Positions 18,201 through 27,035 of a stretch of 64,000 nucleotides of DNA are shown one piece after another. A model generated the notes under the pieces. The model did not search any database, was not told the DNA's origin, and saw only the letters and a list, made by a program, of their open reading frames with translations. The translations under genes were made by a program, and so were the position numbers. The stretch comes from Kiloniella sp. EL199 (GTDB lineage: Bacteria; Pseudomonadota; Alphaproteobacteria; Kiloniellales; Kiloniellaceae). The stretch is from positions 434,001-498,000 of the forward strand of contig NZ_OMPU01000010.1 in the NCBI RefSeq assembly GCF_900313065.1, given 5' to 3'. Position 1 is the first letter of the stretch, and the number at the start of each line of letters is the position of its first letter.

Positions 18201-20861
18201 ATGACCAAATGGGTCTACAGTTTCGGTAATGGCAAGGCTGACGGCAAAGCCGACATGAAGGAACTACTCGGCGGCAAGGGCGCTAACCTTGCCGAGATGT
18301 CATCGCTGGGGCTTCCGGTCCCGCCCGGTTTTACCATCTCCACCGAAGTCTGTACGGCCTATTATGATAATGATCGAAACTATCCGGATGATCTCTCTGG
18401 TCAGGTTGATGAAGCCCTCGGCCAGATAGAAGATATTGTTGGTGTAAAATTCGGAGACAACGCGAACCCTCTGCTTGTCTCTGTCCGTTCTGGCGCACGT
18501 GCTTCTATGCCCGGTATGATGGATACAGTCCTCAATCTTGGCCTTAACGATATTACCGTCGAAGGTCTGGCCAAGGTATCTGGTGATGAACGTTTCGCCT
18601 ATGACAGCTATCGTCGCTTTATCCAGATGTATAGTGATGTTGTTCTTGAAGTTGATCACCACTTCTTCGAAGAAATACTTGAGCTACACAAAGAAGATAA
18701 TGGCCTGATCCTTGATACGGAGCTTTCCGCTGAAGACTGGAAGGGTATTATTGTCCAGTACAAGAAGATTGTTGAAGAAGAATACGGCAAGCCTTTCCCG
18801 CAGGACCCGAAAGAACAGCTTTGGGGCGCGGTATCTGCTGTATTTGGTTCCTGGATGAATGCCCGTGCAACAACCTATCGTAAATTGAATGATATCCCTG
18901 CAGCGTGGGGTACGGCGGTTAACGTGCAGGCCATGGTTTTTGGTAATATGGGCGATGACTGCTCGACAGGGGTTGCCTTTACCCGTAATCCATCCACAGG
19001 TGAAAATGCTTTTTATGGTGAGTACCTGATCAATGCGCAGGGCGAAGATGTGGTTGCGGGTATCCGTACGCCGCAAAATCTGACGATCAAAGGCAAAGAA
19101 GAACAGAATTCTGACCTTCCATCTATGGAAGAGACAATGCCAGAGGTGTTCAAACAGCTTGATGAAACTCGTCATATTCTTGAAAAGCACTATCGCGATA
19201 TGCAGGACATCGAATTCACGGTTCAGTCCAATAAGCTTTTCATGCTGCAAACACGTGCCGGTAAACGTACAACGGCTGCGGCCCTTCAGATCGCCGTTGA
19301 TATGGTTGACCAAGGTCTTATCACAAAAGAAGAAGCTGTTGGCCGTGTTGAACCGGCAGCACTTGATCAGCTGTTGCACCCAACACTTGATCCTGACGCG
19401 GAACGTAATGTCATAGGGCACGGTTTGCCGGCTTCACCTGGCGCGGCATCCGGACAGATTGTTTTTTCTGCCGATGAAGCTGAAAAGATGGCCCAGTCTG
19501 GTAAAGATGTAGTTCTTTGCCGCACAGAAACTTCGCCTGAAGATATTCATGGTATGCACGCTGCCAAAGGTATTCTGACTTCTCGTGGGGGCATGACGTC
19601 ACATGCGGCTGTTGTGGCTCGCGGAATGGGACGCCCTTGTGTATCCGGTGCGGGTGATCTGCGTATGGATTACAAAAACGAGACTATGATTGTCCGCGGC
19701 GAAGAACTGAAGGCTGGTGATATCATTACCATCGACGGCAGTAACGGTGAGGTTATGTTGGGGGAAATCCCTACAATTCAGCCGGAAATGTCTGGTAACT
19801 TCTCCACGCTTATGGAATGGGCAGATAGCATCCGGACAATGAAGGTACGTACCAATGCCGAGACGCCTAATGATTGCCGCACAGCGCGCAGTTTTGGAGC
19901 AGAGGGCATCGGACTTTGTCGTACCGAGCATATGTTCTTTGATGCAGATCGTATTGTCGCCGTTCGTGAAATGATCTTGTCTGATGATGAAGCTGGACGT
20001 CGTAAAGCTCTGGATAAAATTCTGCCGATGCAGCGTGAAGATTTTGTTGAAATCTTCAAAATTATGGCGGGCTTGCCCGTTACAATCCGTTTGCTAGATC
20101 CGCCACTGCATGAATTTCTGCCACACGGCACGGAAGAGATGCAGGATGTTGCTGATGCTGCGGGTGTACCGATTGAAAAGCTTCATGCGCGTGCAGCAAA
20201 GATGTCGGAAACAAACCCGATGCTTGGACATCGCGGATGTCGTTTGGGAATTTCCTATCCGGAAATCTATGAAATGCAGGCTCGAGCAATATTTGAAGCG
20301 GCAGCGCAGGTTTCAAAGTCCGAAGGTCAGACGGTTGAACCAGAAGTGATGATCCCGTTGGTTGGTATGAAAAAAGAGCTAGAGATCCTCAAGGCTCTTG
20401 TCGACCGTGTTGCCAAAGAAGTGATGGCTGCCGAAGGTGTGCAGATGAAATACCTTGTGGGGACGATGATCGAACTACCGCGTGCGGCTCTGCGTGCTGC
20501 GGATATTGCGGAAGAGGCTGAGTTTTTCTCATTCGGTACCAACGACCTGACACAGACGACCTTTGGTTTGTCTCGTGATGATGCGGGTAATTTCCTTGGT
20601 GCTTACGAGCGTAACGGTATCATCGAGCAGGATCCTTTTATCTCTCTTGATCAGGAAGGTGTTGGTGAACTCGTTGAAATTGCTGCGGAGCGTGGACGTA
20701 AAACCCGGAACGGTATCAAACTTGGTATCTGTGGTGAACATGGTGGTGATCCGGCGTCGATCAATTTCTGTCAGAAGATCGGTTTGAACTACGTTTCCTG
20801 TTCTCCGTTCCGTGTGCCAATCGCTCGCCTTGCCGCAGCGCAAGCCGCTATTAAAAAGTAG
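18201..20861 (+). CDS. ppdK: pyruvate, phosphate dikinase
   Basis: An 886-residue cytosolic enzyme interconverting pyruvate, ATP and phosphate with PEP, AMP and pyrophosphate. The N-terminal nucleotide-binding domain starts MTKWVYSFGNG with KELLGGKGANLAEM. The central swivelling domain carries the phosphohistidine at H468 in RGGMTSHAAVVARGMGRPC. The C-terminal PEP-binding barrel includes LRIRLDP-like (VTIRLLDPPLHEFLP) and SFGTNDLTQTTFG. The start ATG at 18201 is 8 bp after the glyS stop. This glyS-ppdK adjacency is common in Alphaproteobacteria and ties amino-acyl charging to central carbon metabolism only by position. It is followed by a terminator. Confidence 0.96.
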   Translation: MTKWVYSFGNGKADGKADMKELLGGKGANLAEMSSLGLPVPPGFTISTEVCTAYYDNDRNYPDDLSGQVDEALGQIEDIVGVKFGDNANPLLVSVRSGARASMPGMMDTVLNLGLNDITVEGLAKVSGDERFAYDSYRRFIQMYSDVVLEVDHHFFEEILELHKEDNGLILDTELSAEDWKGIIVQYKKIVEEEYGKPFPQDPKEQLWGAVSAVFGSWMNARATTYRKLNDIPAAWGTAVNVQAMVFGNMGDDCSTGVAFTRNPSTGENAFYGEYLINAQGEDVVAGIRTPQNLTIKGKEEQNSDLPSMEETMPEVFKQLDETRHILEKHYRDMQDIEFTVQSNKLFMLQTRAGKRTTAAALQIAVDMVDQGLITKEEAVGRVEPAALDQLLHPTLDPDAERNVIGHGLPASPGAASGQIVFSADEAEKMAQSGKDVVLCRTETSPEDIHGMHAAKGILTSRGGMTSHAAVVARGMGRPCVSGAGDLRMDYKNETMIVRGEELKAGDIITIDGSNGEVMLGEIPTIQPEMSGNFSTLMEWADSIRTMKVRTNAETPNDCRTARSFGAEGIGLCRTEHMFFDADRIVAVREMILSDDEAGRRKALDKILPMQREDFVEIFKIMAGLPVTIRLLDPPLHEFLPHGTEEMQDVADAAGVPIEKLHARAAKMSETNPMLGHRGCRLGISYPEIYEMQARAIFEAAAQVSKSEGQTVEPEVMIPLVGMKKELEILKALVDRVAKEVMAAEGVQMKYLVGTMIELPRAALRAADIAEEAEFFSFGTNDLTQTTFGLSRDDAGNFLGAYERNGIIEQDPFISLDQEGVGELVEIAAERGRKTRNGIKLGICGEHGGDPASINFCQKIGLNYVSCSPFRVPIARLAAAQAAIKK

Positions 20862-20890
20862 TACTGTCCAAAAAATAAGTGACCGTTTTG

Positions 20891-20920
20891 AAAGGGTAGC
20901 TTTGTCTACCCTTTTTTGTT
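20891..20920 (+). terminator. strong intrinsic terminator after ppdK
   Basis: AAAGGGTAG with CTACCCTTT around a 6-base loop, followed by an uninterrupted T-run and GTTTAG. Confidence 0.9.
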
Positions 20921-21272
20921 TAGAATTAAATATGCATATAAAATGCACCATTAACTTGTTTGAAAGAAATACTACTTATAATACCCTTTGATTCAGGTTC
21001 TGGATTGGGGGAAAATACAATATTATGCTTTGTGAAAGCAGGATAAATGGGGCGGAAAAATAACTTGTAAAGAGCATCAAATGAATGATGCCATTGGTTT
21101 TGTTTTGCTTGCACAGTGTTATGAATAAATGAACAATTTCCTCACATTCGAGCAGAAAGCTATCGAACAAAAGGTTTTCTCTAACAGGTAATCTGGATAT
21201 GTCCAAGTACGTTTGGTGTGCTTGTTTAGATGTTTGTGTTTAATTAAGTGTGTGATGATTGTGGAGAGTAAA
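20921..21272. other. AT-rich intergenic region
   Basis: About 350 bp of AT-rich sequence between ppdK's terminator and the rhodanese gene. The few short frames on the minus strand (for example at 20976-21206) have no start signal or family likeness. It presumably carries the rhodanese promoter, but I cannot fix a site. Confidence 0.55.
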
Positions 21273-21686
21273 ATGAAATCTTTTTTTCGTGTTTTAACTG
21301 TTATTTTTCCTATGTTTTTAATAGCAAATGTACAGGCGGATGAAATATCACCACTGGAGGTTTCTGGTGCAAAAACAGTAGATGTTACAGAGGCAAAGGC
21401 TCTTTTTGATGAGGGTGTATATTTTGTTGATGTACGAAAAGATTCTGATTGGGAAGCCGGTCGGGTACCTGATGCGATTCATATTGAGTTAAAAAAAATA
21501 TACAGTGAGCAAACTTTAAGCGAAGAAGTTGAGAAGGATGCCAAAGTTGTTATCTACTGTAATGGTGAAAAATGTCTGCGTTCAGCGAAAGCAGTAACAC
21601 AAGCCGTTGAATGGGGATTTGCCAATGTTTTCTATTTCCGTGATGGTTTCCCCGCATGGAAGACAGCCGGTTATCCTGTTGAATAG
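21273..21686 (+). CDS. secreted rhodanese-like sulfurtransferase
   Basis: A 137-residue protein with a signal peptide (MKSFFRVLTVIFPMFLIANVQA, cleavage near residue 22) and a single rhodanese domain (about 33-135; VDVTEAKALFDEGVYFVDVR at the start, GFPAWKTAGYPVE at the end). The catalytic loop is YCNGEKCLRS, with C96 at the usual position, a second cysteine C101, and R103. The loop is longer than the common six-residue CxxxxR loop. It probably acts in the periplasm on a sulfur or thiol substrate; the donor is unknown. I chose the ATG at 21273 (GGAG six bases upstream). The chemoreceptor gene follows 76 bp later, with a hairpin in the gap. Confidence 0.88.
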   Translation: MKSFFRVLTVIFPMFLIANVQADEISPLEVSGAKTVDVTEAKALFDEGVYFVDVRKDSDWEAGRVPDAIHIELKKIYSEQTLSEEVEKDAKVVIYCNGEKCLRSAKAVTQAVEWGFANVFYFRDGFPAWKTAGYPVE

Positions 21687-21698
21687 GTGTTAGAGAAA

Positions 21699-21730
21699 TA
21701 CAAGAGGTGGGCAGGTGCTCATCTCTTGTA
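21699..21730 (+). other. intercistronic hairpin
   Basis: TACAAGAGGTG pairs with CATCTCTTGTA (11 pairs, one wobble) around a 10-base loop. There is no T-run after it; the next bases form the palindrome TGTACATGTACA. It could stabilise or process the rhodanese-chemoreceptor transcript, or partly separate the two. Confidence 0.4.
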
Positions 21731-21762
21731 CATGTACACGGGTCGTTTTGGGGGAAAAGAAA

Positions 21763-23703
21763 ATGTTGTTGCGTGTCAGAGTTTTGATCGCTGCTCTTGG
21801 TGCTATGCTATCTGTTGTCCTTGTAATGTTAGGGGCGGGTTACATTGCTCTTTCAGCTTCGGAAGAGAGATACGATGATACTGCTATGTCTTCCCAGAAT
21901 TTGTTGTTTAATAAAACGGTCGCAGTACGACAACAGGCAATGACTGAAGCATTGCCAAAGCTTGCTCGAAACAAAGAACTTAAAAAGGCTTTATCAAAGA
22001 AAAAGTGGGATAAAGTATCAGAATCGGTGGTTACCACCTTTACTGCCTTTAGCGCAGGAGGATTAGTGGATGGTTTGCAAGTTGCCGATATGGAAGGAAT
22101 TCTCAGATTTTCGCCTGAAGGTGAAAACATTGTCGGGCAACAAACAGCTTCCTTACTTGTCAATGAAGCTATAGAAACTGGCAAGATTGTAAGTGGGATA
22201 GATAAAGATAAATCGGGTCATATTTATATTTCTGTTGCAAGTGGAATCAATTTGCGGGGGAAACCTATCGGTATCGGTATTTTACAAAAAGATATAAATA
22301 GTGCCTTTATCGAATTGAAGTCTGACACATCAATTGACAGTGTTTTTCTTAGGCCTGATGGATCTCTATATAGCGAAACAACGGAAAATATATGGGCTGA
22401 TTTTGGTCCAAAATTTTCTATTCAAAATCAATCTGGAACAGAGGTTATTTCTTTTGATGATCTTACTTATGAAGTTATATACAGGCCATTAAACTTTGTT
22501 GATGGCTCATTGGCGGGTACTTGGGTTACCTTTTTTGATGTTACTGAAGTGTATGCAGAAACCTTAATTATTCGCCAGATCACAATTGCTGTCCTTGTTA
22601 TTACGTTGCTGGTGCTGGTGTCCGGTATTTATTGGTATCTTCGAAAATCCCTGCGTCCATTGACAGCAATTGTGAAAATCATGCATCGCCTTATGCAGGG
22701 GGAACGTGAATTCGAGATTCCTGAAGCTGTTCGTAAAGACGAGATAGGTAATATTACAGAGGCTGTTGTATTGTTCCGTGAAAATATGATTAGGTCAGAA
22801 CAACTAACTGCGGCGGAAAATAATCGACAAGCGAGACAAATTGAACTGGCGGCAAAGAATGATGAGTTGATCAAGACTTTTGATGAGGTCATTGGTATCG
22901 CAATAAAGTCAATGGGAACTGAAATTGAAGACATGCGTATAACTGCTGATAGTCTGGGACAACTATCGGATGAGACCGGGCGTTTTGCAAAATCCGTTGC
23001 GACCTCTGCGGATGATGCATTATCCAACGTATCTACTGTATCGGCTGCAGCCGAAGAGTTAAATGCATCGATTGGGGAGATTAATCGGCAGGTTCAAGGA
23101 TCAGTCGAAATTGCTGATGACGCATCTATCAAAGCCAATAAAACCGAAGAAAACATAAAACAGCTTGCGGTTGCCACAGAAGAGATTAGCAAAATCATTG
23201 ATTTGATTACCTCTATTGCTGAGCAGACAAATTTGCTAGCCTTAAATGCGACGATTGAAGCAGCACGAGCTGGCGAAGCAGGGAAAGGATTTGCCGTTGT
23301 CGCCGGAGAAGTAAAAAGCCTTGCATCACAAACAGCAAAGGCAACAGACCAAATTACAAATCAGATTGCTTCTATCCAAGAGGCTTCTGCGACGGCAGTT
23401 ACCGGTATTAGTGAAATAGCGGTGACGGTCAGTGACGTTAAGAATGTTGCGACTGCGATTGCTTCCGCCGTTGAAGAACAAGGTGTTGCCACGCAGGAAA
23501 TCGCCCGAAATATCGAACAGGCTTCTGGTGGTACGTCTGAAGTCAACAGTAATATACAACAGGTCAGTTCTGCTGCAAATCAAACGAGAAAAGAAGCGGG
23601 AAAGGTTGTGACGGCTGTTAATGTTGTTTCTGACAATACCAAAACGGTCCAACAGGCTGTTGAAAAATTTTTAAGGGATGTAAGACAGGCTCAGTCAGCG
23701 TAG
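21763..23703 (+). CDS. methyl-accepting chemotaxis protein with extracytoplasmic sensor domain
   Basis: A 646-residue chemoreceptor. Membrane helix 1 at about 5-28 ([20 protein letters not shown]); a periplasmic double-sensor region to about residue 270, Cache-like in length and pattern, with the [14 protein letters not shown] segment; membrane helix 2 near 275-298 ([20 protein letters not shown]); HAMP at about 300-353; and the signalling domain with the canonical tip [19 protein letters not shown] near residue 494. The C-terminus (RDVRQAQSA) lacks the adaptation pentapeptide. I chose the ATG at 21763 after GGGGGAAAAG. It follows a secreted rhodanese and precedes a secreted binding protein, so one of these may supply its ligand, although this is only inferred from position. 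Confidence 0.93.
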   Translation: MLLRVRVLIAALGAMLSVVLVMLGAGYIALSASEERYDDTAMSSQNLLFNKTVAVRQQAMTEALPKLARNKELKKALSKKKWDKVSESVVTTFTAFSAGGLVDGLQVADMEGILRFSPEGENIVGQQTASLLVNEAIETGKIVSGIDKDKSGHIYISVASGINLRGKPIGIGILQKDINSAFIELKSDTSIDSVFLRPDGSLYSETTENIWADFGPKFSIQNQSGTEVISFDDLTYEVIYRPLNFVDGSLAGTWVTFFDVTEVYAETLIIRQITIAVLVITLLVLVSGIYWYLRKSLRPLTAIVKIMHRLMQGEREFEIPEAVRKDEIGNITEAVVLFRENMIRSEQLTAAENNRQARQIELAAKNDELIKTFDEVIGIAIKSMGTEIEDMRITADSLGQLSDETGRFAKSVATSADDALSNVSTVSAAAEELNASIGEINRQVQGSVEIADDASIKANKTEENIKQLAVATEEISKIIDLITSIAEQTNLLALNATIEAARAGEAGKGFAVVAGEVKSLASQTAKATDQITNQIASIQEASATAVTGISEIAVTVSDVKNVATAIASAVEEQGVATQEIARNIEQASGGTSEVNSNIQQVSSAANQTRKEAGKVVTAVNVVSDNTKTVQQAVEKFLRDVRQAQSA

Positions 23704-23827
23704 CGATAAACTTTACCATTTTTGATTTGTTAAACAGGCTTCAGGTAAATGTATATAGTGGTTATCATAGTACAAAAGTGCGTGTGGTTTTGGTTGTAAT
23801 GCTGCATAAGAGTATAAAAAGATACCG

Positions 23828-24574
23828 ATGAAACTGTTGTGGATTTCTGTGTTTAGCGTTTGTTTCTATGTGAAAGCGCTGTGTGTAGCTGAGGTAGCAA
23901 CAGCCTCGGGAAAAGAACTGGTTATTTCACGACTTAATAGTACAGATGGCGATATTGTCATTTCCTACGTTTTAGAGAAAATCTATAGCCGTATAGGATA
24001 TAATGTTTCTTTTGCCGATTATCCTGGGCGCGAGTCTTTGGAAAACGCCAATGCTGGAATAACAGACGGCGAAAACATGCGCCGGGCCGGTTTAGAGTCG
24101 GAGTATCCAAATTTGATCCAGCTAGCTTACCCGCATGTAGATCTTAGTTTTCGGATCTATACCAATCGTGAAAAAGGGTTTTTAACTACGGTTGATAGCT
24201 GGAAAAACAAAAGAATTGGTATTGAAGAAGGCGTGCTCATTTCCGAAGAAGTTACAAAAGGTTTAAATCCGTCGCTTTATAGTTCAGTGGGGGACATGTT
24301 CAAGCAACTGGATGCGGGAAATGTTGATGTAGTTATTGCAACCGATTTGATCGGTGGTCTTGAAGTTCTCAAAAATTTTAAAGGGAAAAATATAAGAACG
24401 CATGGTCCGGCCCTGAAAGTCGTATCCTTGTTTCACTATCTTCATAAACGTCATGCAGATCTGGTTCCTGTCCTTAACAAGGAAATAGAACTTCTGCGCA
24501 AGAATGGAGAGTTAGACAAGCTTTACCTTGATGCGTTTAAAGCCGTTCGTGAAAAGACAGGTGAAGCCCAATAG
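23828..24574 (+). CDS. orphan periplasmic solute-binding-like protein
   Basis: A 248-residue secreted protein of the family 3 binding-protein fold. The N-terminus MKLLWISVFSVCFYVKALCVAEVATA is a signal peptide. The mature part runs through KELVISRLNSTDG, ADYPGRESLENANAG, DVVIATDLIGGLE and KKNGELDKLYLDA-like (LLRKNGELDKLYLDAFK), all usual in this family. It is 124 bp after the chemoreceptor on the same strand, and no transporter gene is adjacent, so it may be a periplasmic ligand carrier for signalling rather than import. It converges with the DMT gene ending at 24579, four bases away. Confidence 0.8.
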   Translation: MKLLWISVFSVCFYVKALCVAEVATASGKELVISRLNSTDGDIVISYVLEKIYSRIGYNVSFADYPGRESLENANAGITDGENMRRAGLESEYPNLIQLAYPHVDLSFRIYTNREKGFLTTVDSWKNKRIGIEEGVLISEEVTKGLNPSLYSSVGDMFKQLDAGNVDVVIATDLIGGLEVLKNFKGKNIRTHGPALKVVSLFHYLHKRHADLVPVLNKEIELLRKNGELDKLYLDAFKAVREKTGEAQ

Positions 24575-24578
24575 AAGA

Positions 24579-25463
24579 CTAAACAACTCGATTTCTCGAG
24601 ACGATCAAGACGCCGATAGCTGCAACAGTCATCCCACCCCAAGCGAGCAGGGGCATTTCTTCGCCCAGAAGTAACCATCCGAACAAAGCTGCAAGTGGAG
24701 GCACGAGAAACATTAGGGACGAAACGCTTGACACTTCTCCGGCCCTGATCATGGCAAGAAGCAAGCTCATGGCCAGAATTGAATTGCCAATTGCCAAATA
24801 ACCAAGGGCGGCAACGAATTCAACAGTCCAGTTGATCTGCATGGTTTCGAAGGTCAGGGCAATGGGGGCTACAACCGCAAAACCAGCGGCATATTGAACC
24901 ATATTGGCAACAATCGGATGGTAGCCGCCGCCAAAGCGTTTTGCATAGATTACACCACTGGTGATCCCCAATAACCCCAATACACTAAAGCTGACACCGA
25001 TCAGAGTTGGGGGTTCGATGTCTGATCTGGCGATGATGACAATCAGAACTCCTGTGAGTCCCAGTATTAGCCCGAGCCAGCGGAACCAGCTAACTTTTTC
25101 TTTTGCAAGCCTTGGGGCCAAAATGGCAACGAAGATGGGTTGCAAAGACATGAAAATAGCCAAAACACCAGCCGATACGCCAGATCTGAACGCCCACCAG
25201 CAAAATCCAAAATATACGGCTTGTACCAGAATCCCTACGACAACCAGATGAACCCAGTCAGCAATCCGTTGAGGCAGGGATGGCTTGAAAAAGAGATAAA
25301 AAGGAACCAGTAAAATCACGACAAATGAAAACCGCATGGAAAGTAACGTCATCGGTTCCGCATATTGTAGTCCTACCTTGGCAACGCCGTATCCCCCTGC
25401 CCATAAAAATGTAAAGGCAACAGGTGCGAGTATTAACCAAAGAGGTTTTTTGCTTATCGTCAT
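24579..25463 (-). CDS. DMT-superfamily (EamA) transporter
   Basis: A 294-residue ten-helix transporter with two EamA repeats. The first half begins LILAPVAFTFLWAGGYGVAK; the second ends GGMTVAAIGVLIVSRN. This copy is distinct in sequence from the EamA protein at 6486-7379. Substrate unknown. No strong ribosome-binding site precedes the ATG at 25463, so the exact start is less certain. It is convergent with the preceding binding-protein gene and its start lies 265 bp from the iron-type ABC operon. Confidence 0.87.
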   Translation of the reverse strand: MTISKKPLWLILAPVAFTFLWAGGYGVAKVGLQYAEPMTLLSMRFSFVVILLVPFYLFFKPSLPQRIADWVHLVVVGILVQAVYFGFCWWAFRSGVSAGVLAIFMSLQPIFVAILAPRLAKEKVSWFRWLGLILGLTGVLIVIIARSDIEPPTLIGVSFSVLGLLGITSGVIYAKRFGGGYHPIVANMVQYAAGFAVVAPIALTFETMQINWTVEFVAALGYLAIGNSILAMSLLLAMIRAGEVSSVSSLMFLVPPLAALFGWLLLGEEMPLLAWGGMTVAAIGVLIVSRNRVV

Positions 25464-25591
25464 GGTGGGAGGATCCAGAAAAGGGGTGTATTCATCACAC
25501 TATCAAGCAAAAAAGCTGATGGATATAGCCAATGTGAATTTATTGATAGGGACAGATTGGCGTTATAGCATGTTTGATAAGAAATTTTTAT

Positions 25592-25619
25592 TGCGAATCA
25601 TTTGCATTCTCATTTATTT
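25592..25619 (+). promoter_or_regulatory. Fur-type iron operator candidate
   Basis: TGCGAATCATTTGCA (25592-25606) is a near-perfect 7-1-7 inverted repeat, overlapping TGCATTCTCATTT. This resembles Fur/iron-response operators built of GATAAT-like or TGCAAAT-type hexamers. It lies about 110-130 bp before the iron-type binding-protein start. The match to any one regulator (Fur, Irr, RirA or Mur) is inferred only. Confidence 0.55.
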
Positions 25620-25728
25620 TAAGTATCCTGCCTCCGTTCTATGTTTCTGGTCGATGCTCTGGGTTAAAATAGCTCTTATTTTTTCCTGCAAGCTGAATGC
25701 GGGACTTGACCCCGTTGGAGGAAATCAA

Positions 25729-26895
25729 ATGAAAATCACGAAATTAAAAGCTGCTGCTACCGGTTTTGCGGCGACTTTGGCAATGACTGTTGGTCTTGCT
25801 GCTGTATCATCAAGTGCGGCCTTGGCCGACAAAGTAACGATTACAGATATTGCCGGGCGTACTGTAGAAGTGGAAAAAAACCCGGAGAAGATTGTTCTGG
25901 GTGAAGGGCGTATGATCTATTCCATCGCTGTTCTCGATAGAGAAAATCCCTTCAAGCGGGTTGTTGGATGGAAAGATGATTTGATTAATTATGATCCCGA
26001 TGCCTATCGCAAGTATATGGCACGCTTTCCGGAGGTAGCAAACATTGAGAACCTTGGTAGTCCCTATGCTGCTGAATATAGCCTGGAGACAGTGATTTCG
26101 CTGGATACAGATGTTGTCTTTCTCAATCTTGGTAATCTGTTAAAGGCGCAGGAAAGTGGCCTTCTGGACAAGTTGGATAAAGCTGGTATCCCTGTGGTTT
26201 TCCTGGATTTCCGTCAACGTCCAACTCAACATACTGTTCCAAGTTTGCAAATTTTAGGGCGTGTCTTTGACGAGCGCGATAACGCAGACGAGTTTGTTGA
26301 TTACTATCAGAAAAACATGATGACAGTGTTTTCACGCGTCGCAGAAATCAAAGACGAAGACAAACCAGTTGTCTTTATCGAAAATGCGGCGGGATACAAT
26401 CCAGACAAGTGTTGCACCACTTACGGCAGTGCTAACCTGGGGCGTCTTGTTGATCTGGCCGGGGGATTGAACTGGGGAACGAAAAAATTCCCCGGACTAA
26501 AGGGAAAAGTGAACCCGGAAGTGATCTTTACAGACGATCCGGACATCATCATGGGAACAGGTGCAAACTGGTCAGAAGCTCAGCCCGGTACGATGGCGGT
26601 TTTGTTTGGCTATGAAGCAAGTGAAGATCTGGTGAATCAAAGATTGGCAGCCTTGGCGGGTCGCAAAGGGTGGAGCGAGCTAAAGGCTGTGAAATCAGGA
26701 CGTTTTCATTCTATCTATCACCAATTCTATAACAGCCCTTATCATTTCGTGGCGTTACAGACTTTCGCTAAATGGTTCTATCCAGAGAAGTTTGCCGACC
26801 TCGATCCGGAAGCGACCTTTGTTGAGTTACATGACAAATTCCTCCCGATTGACTATAGCGGTGTGTTCTGGGGATCTTTGCCAGCAACACAGTAA
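25729..26895 (+). CDS. iron-type ABC transporter substrate-binding protein
   Basis: A 388-residue periplasmic binding protein of the TroA/FecB-type cluster A-II fold. The signal peptide (MKITKLKAAATGFAATLAMT, ending SSAALA) is followed by KVTITDIAGRTVEVEKNPEKIVLGEG, typical of siderophore/heme binding proteins, and later NPDKCCTTYGSANLGRLVDL. It delivers a chelated iron (or another metal complex) to the FecCD permease encoded 140 bp downstream; the ligand is not predictable. The start is well supported: GGAGG seven bases upstream. No TonB-dependent receptor lies in the window, so the outer-membrane step is encoded elsewhere. A hairpin after this gene may make it more abundant than the permease. 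Confidence 0.9.
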   Translation: MKITKLKAAATGFAATLAMTVGLAAVSSSAALADKVTITDIAGRTVEVEKNPEKIVLGEGRMIYSIAVLDRENPFKRVVGWKDDLINYDPDAYRKYMARFPEVANIENLGSPYAAEYSLETVISLDTDVVFLNLGNLLKAQESGLLDKLDKAGIPVVFLDFRQRPTQHTVPSLQILGRVFDERDNADEFVDYYQKNMMTVFSRVAEIKDEDKPVVFIENAAGYNPDKCCTTYGSANLGRLVDLAGGLNWGTKKFPGLKGKVNPEVIFTDDPDIIMGTGANWSEAQPGTMAVLFGYEASEDLVNQRLAALAGRKGWSELKAVKSGRFHSIYHQFYNSPYHFVALQTFAKWFYPEKFADLDPEATFVELHDKFLPIDYSGVFWGSLPATQ

Positions 26896-26909
26896 CTCCT
26901 GAAATGAAG

Positions 26910-26975
26910 CCTGCGAGATTTGTGATACTCCTTTAATTTTCAGGGGGCACTATATCTCGCAGGTCTTTTGCTCTT
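26910..26975 (+). terminator. long-loop hairpin between binding protein and permease genes
   Basis: CCTGCGAGAT pairs with ATCTCGCAGG (ten perfect pairs) over a 34-base loop, followed by TCTTTTGCTCTTTGG. It could be a terminator allowing partial readthrough, so that the binding protein is made in excess. Confidence 0.55.
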
Positions 26976-27035
26976 TGGTGTTGAACATATAACGGGGCAT
27001 TTTTAGCTCTGTGCCCAGTGTTTATTTTTTAGAGT

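Noticed and set aside
18684-19421. Long minus-strand frame opposite ppdK (245 codons)
   Set aside because: Shadow of a conserved gene with no protein signature.
25336-25728. Upstream extension of the iron-type binding protein
   Set aside because: Overlaps the DMT gene start and the Fur-like site; the strong GGAGG and signal peptide are at 25729.
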